Shown in pieces: positions 14,140 through 16,723 of a stretch of DNA of 16,723 nucleotides (position 1 is its first letter; each line of letters opens with the position of its first letter). The position numbers and the translations under genes were made by a program. Under the pieces are notes generated by a model, which saw only the letters and a program-made list of their open reading frames with translations, ran no database searches and was not told the origin of the DNA. Source of the stretch: JBLMYQ01 sp050258375 (GTDB lineage Bacteria; Bacillota; Clostridia; Acetivibrionales; UBA4821); assembly GCA_050258375.1 (NCBI GenBank), contig JBLMYQ010000080.1, positions 1 through 16,723 of the forward strand. The letters are read 5' to 3'.

Positions 14140-14352
14140 TCAAATAGTATATTTTTCCTTCATATATTCATATACAGCTTTATATACCTTAAATTTTTCA
14201 TCCGTTAATGGCTTATCAGGATTGACATCAGGATGATACTTTTTGGCTACACCAAGCCAACCAATGCGAAGTATTTCAGTTTGCATCTGATTTAATATGT
14301 CCATTATTTCTCTTTCTCTTTGAGGATTATGCAACATCGATATCCGCCCCAT
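14140..14352 (-). CDS. Very small J-domain-like protein
   Basis: This 70-residue protein carries KKYHPDVNPD with the His-Pro-Asp triad (40-42) that in DnaJ-family proteins stimulates the DnaK ATPase. A basic helix precedes it (GWLGVAKKY) and an EKFKVYKAVYEYM helix III follows, as in J domains. The usual helix I (YYxxLG) is not evident; a polar helix takes its place. There is no Gly/Phe, zinc or substrate-binding region, so at most it is a stand-alone J domain. The start is unsure: ATG at 14352 or 14337, the latter with a GGGGCGG-like site upstream. It is a separate short transcript with its own terminator, downstream of nothing on the same strand except the hybrid kinase gene 82 bases away on the 5' side. 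Confidence 0.7.
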   Translation of the reverse strand: MGRISMLHNPQREREIMDILNQMQTEILRIGWLGVAKKYHPDVNPDKPLTDEKFKVYKAVYEYMKEKYTI

Positions 14353-14418
14353 ATGCAGGTTATTTTATTTAAATAAATTATATCATCTAAAATATAATTT
14401 TGAAAGATATTAAAGCTA

Positions 14419-14434
14419 TAGGAAGATATTCCTA
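14419..14434 (-). terminator. Short hairpin directly after the kinase stop codon
   Basis: TAGGAA (14419-14424) and TTCCTA (14429-14434) form a 6-bp stem with a 4-nt loop. On the - strand TAGCTTTAATA follows, which is a poor T tract. It may be a weak terminator. If it leaks, the J-domain-like gene downstream on the same strand would be read from the kinase promoter. Confidence 0.35.
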
Positions 14435-16723
14435 CTATTTTTTACGCCACTGTTTTATTTTATATTGAAACTCTTCAAGGTTTATTGGCTTTGGAATATA
14501 ATCATCCATACCAACTTCAATACACCTCTCCTTGTCTCCCTCAACGGCATATGCAGTCAAAGCAATAATTGGCGTACGCTGTTTATTAAGCTTCTTTTCC
14601 ATCTGCCTTATTAATGATGTCATAGCATATCCATCTATTATGGGCATTTGTATATCCATAAAAATCAAGTCGAAATTATTATTTAAAATTATTTCAAGGG
14701 CTTCCTTTCCATTTGACGTTCCATATACGGTGCAATTTAAATTTATAAGTAGAGTAGATATTATTTTTCTGCTAGTATCATCATCTTCTACCACTAAAGC
14801 ATTTAAAGCTTTTTCATCGTACGCTTCTTTATTTTCAGTTTCAGGTAAATAATCTGGTTTTTGCATAATATTATTTACTTTATCATTTGATTTCAACTTA
14901 ATGGTAAAATGAAAAACGCTTCCAACTCCACACTCGCTCTCTGCCCATATCTTACCGCCCATTACCTCAACAAGCTTTTTTGAAATAGCAAGCCCCAAGC
15001 CTGTCCCCCCATATTTCCTTGAACAGCCTCCATCTGCTTGCGTAAAACTATCAAATATCATATCTAGCTTTTCTTGTTTTATTCCAATACCTGTATCGGA
15101 TATACTAAATCGCAATAATAGTACTTGCTCATAAAAATCTTCAATATAAACATTAACATTAATTTCTCCCTTATCAGTGAACTTAACAGCATTCCCAATA
15201 ATATTGGATATTATTTGCCTGATTTTACCCGGATCGCCTATTAATGTTTGGGGTATTGATTTATCATATTTTAAATTTATTTTTACATTTTTTTGTTTTG
15301 CTGCAATACCAAAAAGGTCTATTACTTCATTGATAATTTCTTTAATATCAAAAGCTGTATATTCAAGTTCAACCTTTCCAGCCTCAATTTTTGAATAATC
15401 CAGTACATCATTTACAACTCTCAATAACGAATGCGCCGATATTTTAACCAGATTAAGATTTTCCCGTTGGACTTCTGTCAAATCCGTCAACAGAGTTAAC
15501 TCTGTCATGCCAATTATACCATTCATTGGAGTTCTAATCTCATGACTCATATTGGCAAGGAACTCACTTTTTGCTTTATTAGCTTCTTCAGCTGCTTCCT
15601 TAGCCTTTCTTAAAACCTCTTCAGCCTTTTTGCGTTCGGTTAAATCATGTGAATACCCAAGAAAATAATTAAACTCTCCATTTTTTTTAAATAAAGTATA
15701 TACCCATACTTCTGTCCAAACTACAGAACCATCTTTGCATGGTTGTTCAAATTCAAAATATATAGGCTCAATATAACGCTCACCAGAGTTTATTCTGCTT
15801 GATATATCAGCTAATGTGTTTAGTGCTAGTTGGGATGAGCATTTTGTCAGAGCCTTATCTATTGTTTGATTCAAAACCTCTTCTGATGTGTATCCGCGAA
15901 TATTTTTAACCGACGGGCTTACATATAAAAACTTTCCGTCTAATCCCATTGTCCAGATAAAATCCTTAGTATTTTCAGTTATAAATCTAAATCTTTCTTC
16001 GCTTTCTTCAAGCTCTTTTTCAGTTTTTCTTCTAACAGTACGATTTATTATAAAACCCAACAGAAGAAAAGACTCGGTAATAAGAATAGTAAATCCTAAA
16101 ATAATATAGTATTTGTATAAATCCCACATCGTGGGCTGCTTATATAATATCTTGCTGCCCTGAGGCAGCTTATCTTTATCAATTCCCCACCGTTTCAATT
16201 CTCTCCAGTCAAATATATATGCGGATAAATCTTTTTCCTGAACGCCTATTTTTGAAATATCATTTCCTTTAAGAATCTCTGCGCCAATCTTGGCTGCTTC
16301 TACACCCATACGTTCTTCACTTGCCAAATAGCCTCCGGCTATTCCTGACCCCATATACGTATCAAGGATTCCAAATATGGGAACTTGAGCAGTAGGATAT
16401 ACACTTTTTATAAATTCTGAAGGAGCATACCAATTTTTTTCAGCATCATTTATCATAGAGATATATATAATTGCAGAATTGCCTTTTTCCTGTTTTATCC
16501 TTGACATTATTTCTGTTAGCTTTAACTTGTTTAAATATTCAAATTTAAGCCTATCTTTATATTTACTAATCGTATTACTAAGCTTTTCTAAGCCAGCCCG
16601 CTCTACCTCTGAGTCTCCCAGTAGAAACATGATTTTTTCAGTTTTAGGTCTAAGCTTAAGAATTAGCTCTATGGCAGTTTCCATATTGAATTTGGCAACA
16701 ACCCCCGTATAATTTGCAGGTAT
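14435..16723 (-). CDS. Hybrid sensor histidine kinase, 5' end beyond the window
   Basis: The reading frame is open to the right edge. The Met at 16684 is internal, because 13 in-frame codons before it continue a typical ABC substrate-binding (PF04392-like) pattern with YTGVV. Counting from that Met, the extracytoplasmic ABC-substrate-binding-like sensor runs to ~185. A membrane segment lies at ~192-214, then a coiled linker, a PAS domain (~230-352), a HisKA domain with phosphoacceptor H381 in SHEIRTPMNG, and an ATPase domain with N498, DTGIGI (530-535) and GGTGLGL (559-565). A receiver domain (~628-745) has acidic E633/D634/D635, phosphoacceptor D677, T710 and K732. All catalytic residues are present, so it should autophosphorylate and pass phosphate to its own receiver. 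No output domain follows; the partner is not in the window. The ligand of the sensor is unknown. Confidence 0.93.
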   Translation of the reverse strand: MPANYTGVVAKFNMETAIELILKLRPKTEKIMFLLGDSEVERAGLEKLSNTISKYKDRLKFEYLNKLKLTEIMSRIKQEKGNSAIIYISMINDAEKNWYAPSEFIKSVYPTAQVPIFGILDTYMGSGIAGGYLASEERMGVEAAKIGAEILKGNDISKIGVQEKDLSAYIFDWRELKRWGIDKDKLPQGSKILYKQPTMWDLYKYYIILGFTILITESFLLLGFIINRTVRRKTEKELEESEERFRFITENTKDFIWTMGLDGKFLYVSPSVKNIRGYTSEEVLNQTIDKALTKCSSQLALNTLADISSRINSGERYIEPIYFEFEQPCKDGSVVWTEVWVYTLFKKNGEFNYFLGYSHDLTERKKAEEVLRKAKEAAEEANKAKSEFLANMSHEIRTPMNGIIGMTELTLLTDLTEVQRENLNLVKISAHSLLRVVNDVLDYSKIEAGKVELEYTAFDIKEIINEVIDLFGIAAKQKNVKINLKYDKSIPQTLIGDPGKIRQIISNIIGNAVKFTDKGEINVNVYIEDFYEQVLLLRFSISDTGIGIKQEKLDMIFDSFTQADGGCSRKYGGTGLGLAISKKLVEVMGGKIWAESECGVGSVFHFTIKLKSNDKVNNIMQKPDYLPETENKEAYDEKALNALVVEDDDTSRKIISTLLINLNCTVYGTSNGKEALEIILNNNFDLIFMDIQMPIIDGYAMTSLIRQMEKKLNKQRTPIIALTAYAVEGDKERCIEVGMDDYIPKPINLEEFQYKIKQWRKK

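Overview
The window is AT-rich, with Shine-Dalgarno sites of the GGAGG type, short intergenic gaps and intrinsic terminators. It carries an S-layer-anchored protein with dockerin-type repeats, a GH18 protein with a copper-amine-oxidase-like N-terminal domain, a split-gene-free tmRNA next to smpB, and a large hybrid histidine kinase. All of this fits a low-GC, probably spore-forming and possibly cellulosome-producing member of the Clostridia (Ruminiclostridium/Acetivibrio-like). That placement is inferred from gene content, not from a marker phylogeny.

Layout. Bases 182-2986 (+) encode a 934-residue surface protein: signal peptide, two dockerin-like units, five Ig-like (Big_5-type) domains and three SLH repeats. 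After its terminator comes the trans-translation locus: a near-consensus promoter with a terminator-like hairpin right at the predicted transcript 5' end, smpB, a ~121-bp imperfect long hairpin repeat, and the tmRNA gene ssrA (3787-4139). The ssrA terminator is shared with a convergent two-gene operon (5978 down to 4240, - strand) of two proteins that resemble the paired families DUF6323 and DUF6179. Just past that terminator lies a 13-nt inverted copy of the tmRNA T-arm.

Next come a secreted GH18 glucosaminidase/chitinase-like protein (-), a flavin reductase-like FMN protein (-) and, divergently, a PlsC-type acyltransferase with a small very basic protein downstream (+). A multi-pass membrane protein with a C-terminal PH-like region (-) and a lipoprotein made of two homologous halves (+) are divergently arranged. 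An Orn/Lys/Arg decarboxylase-family PLP enzyme (-), a tiny J-domain-like protein (-) and the 5'-truncated hybrid sensor kinase (-, running off the right edge) complete the window.

How the genes work together. smpB and ssrA are partners in ribosome rescue. The DUF6323/DUF6179-like pair is a translationally close operon of unknown role. Several other genes act at the cell envelope (SLH protein, GH18, PlsC, the PH-like membrane protein, the lipoprotein) but sit in separate transcription units. I see no phage, transposase, integrase, CRISPR array, defence cassette or biosynthetic cluster. The least explained items are the hairpin repeat abutting ssrA, the promoter-proximal terminator before smpB, the inverted tmRNA fragment, the dockerin-plus-SLH protein, the two-copy lipoprotein and the DUF pair.
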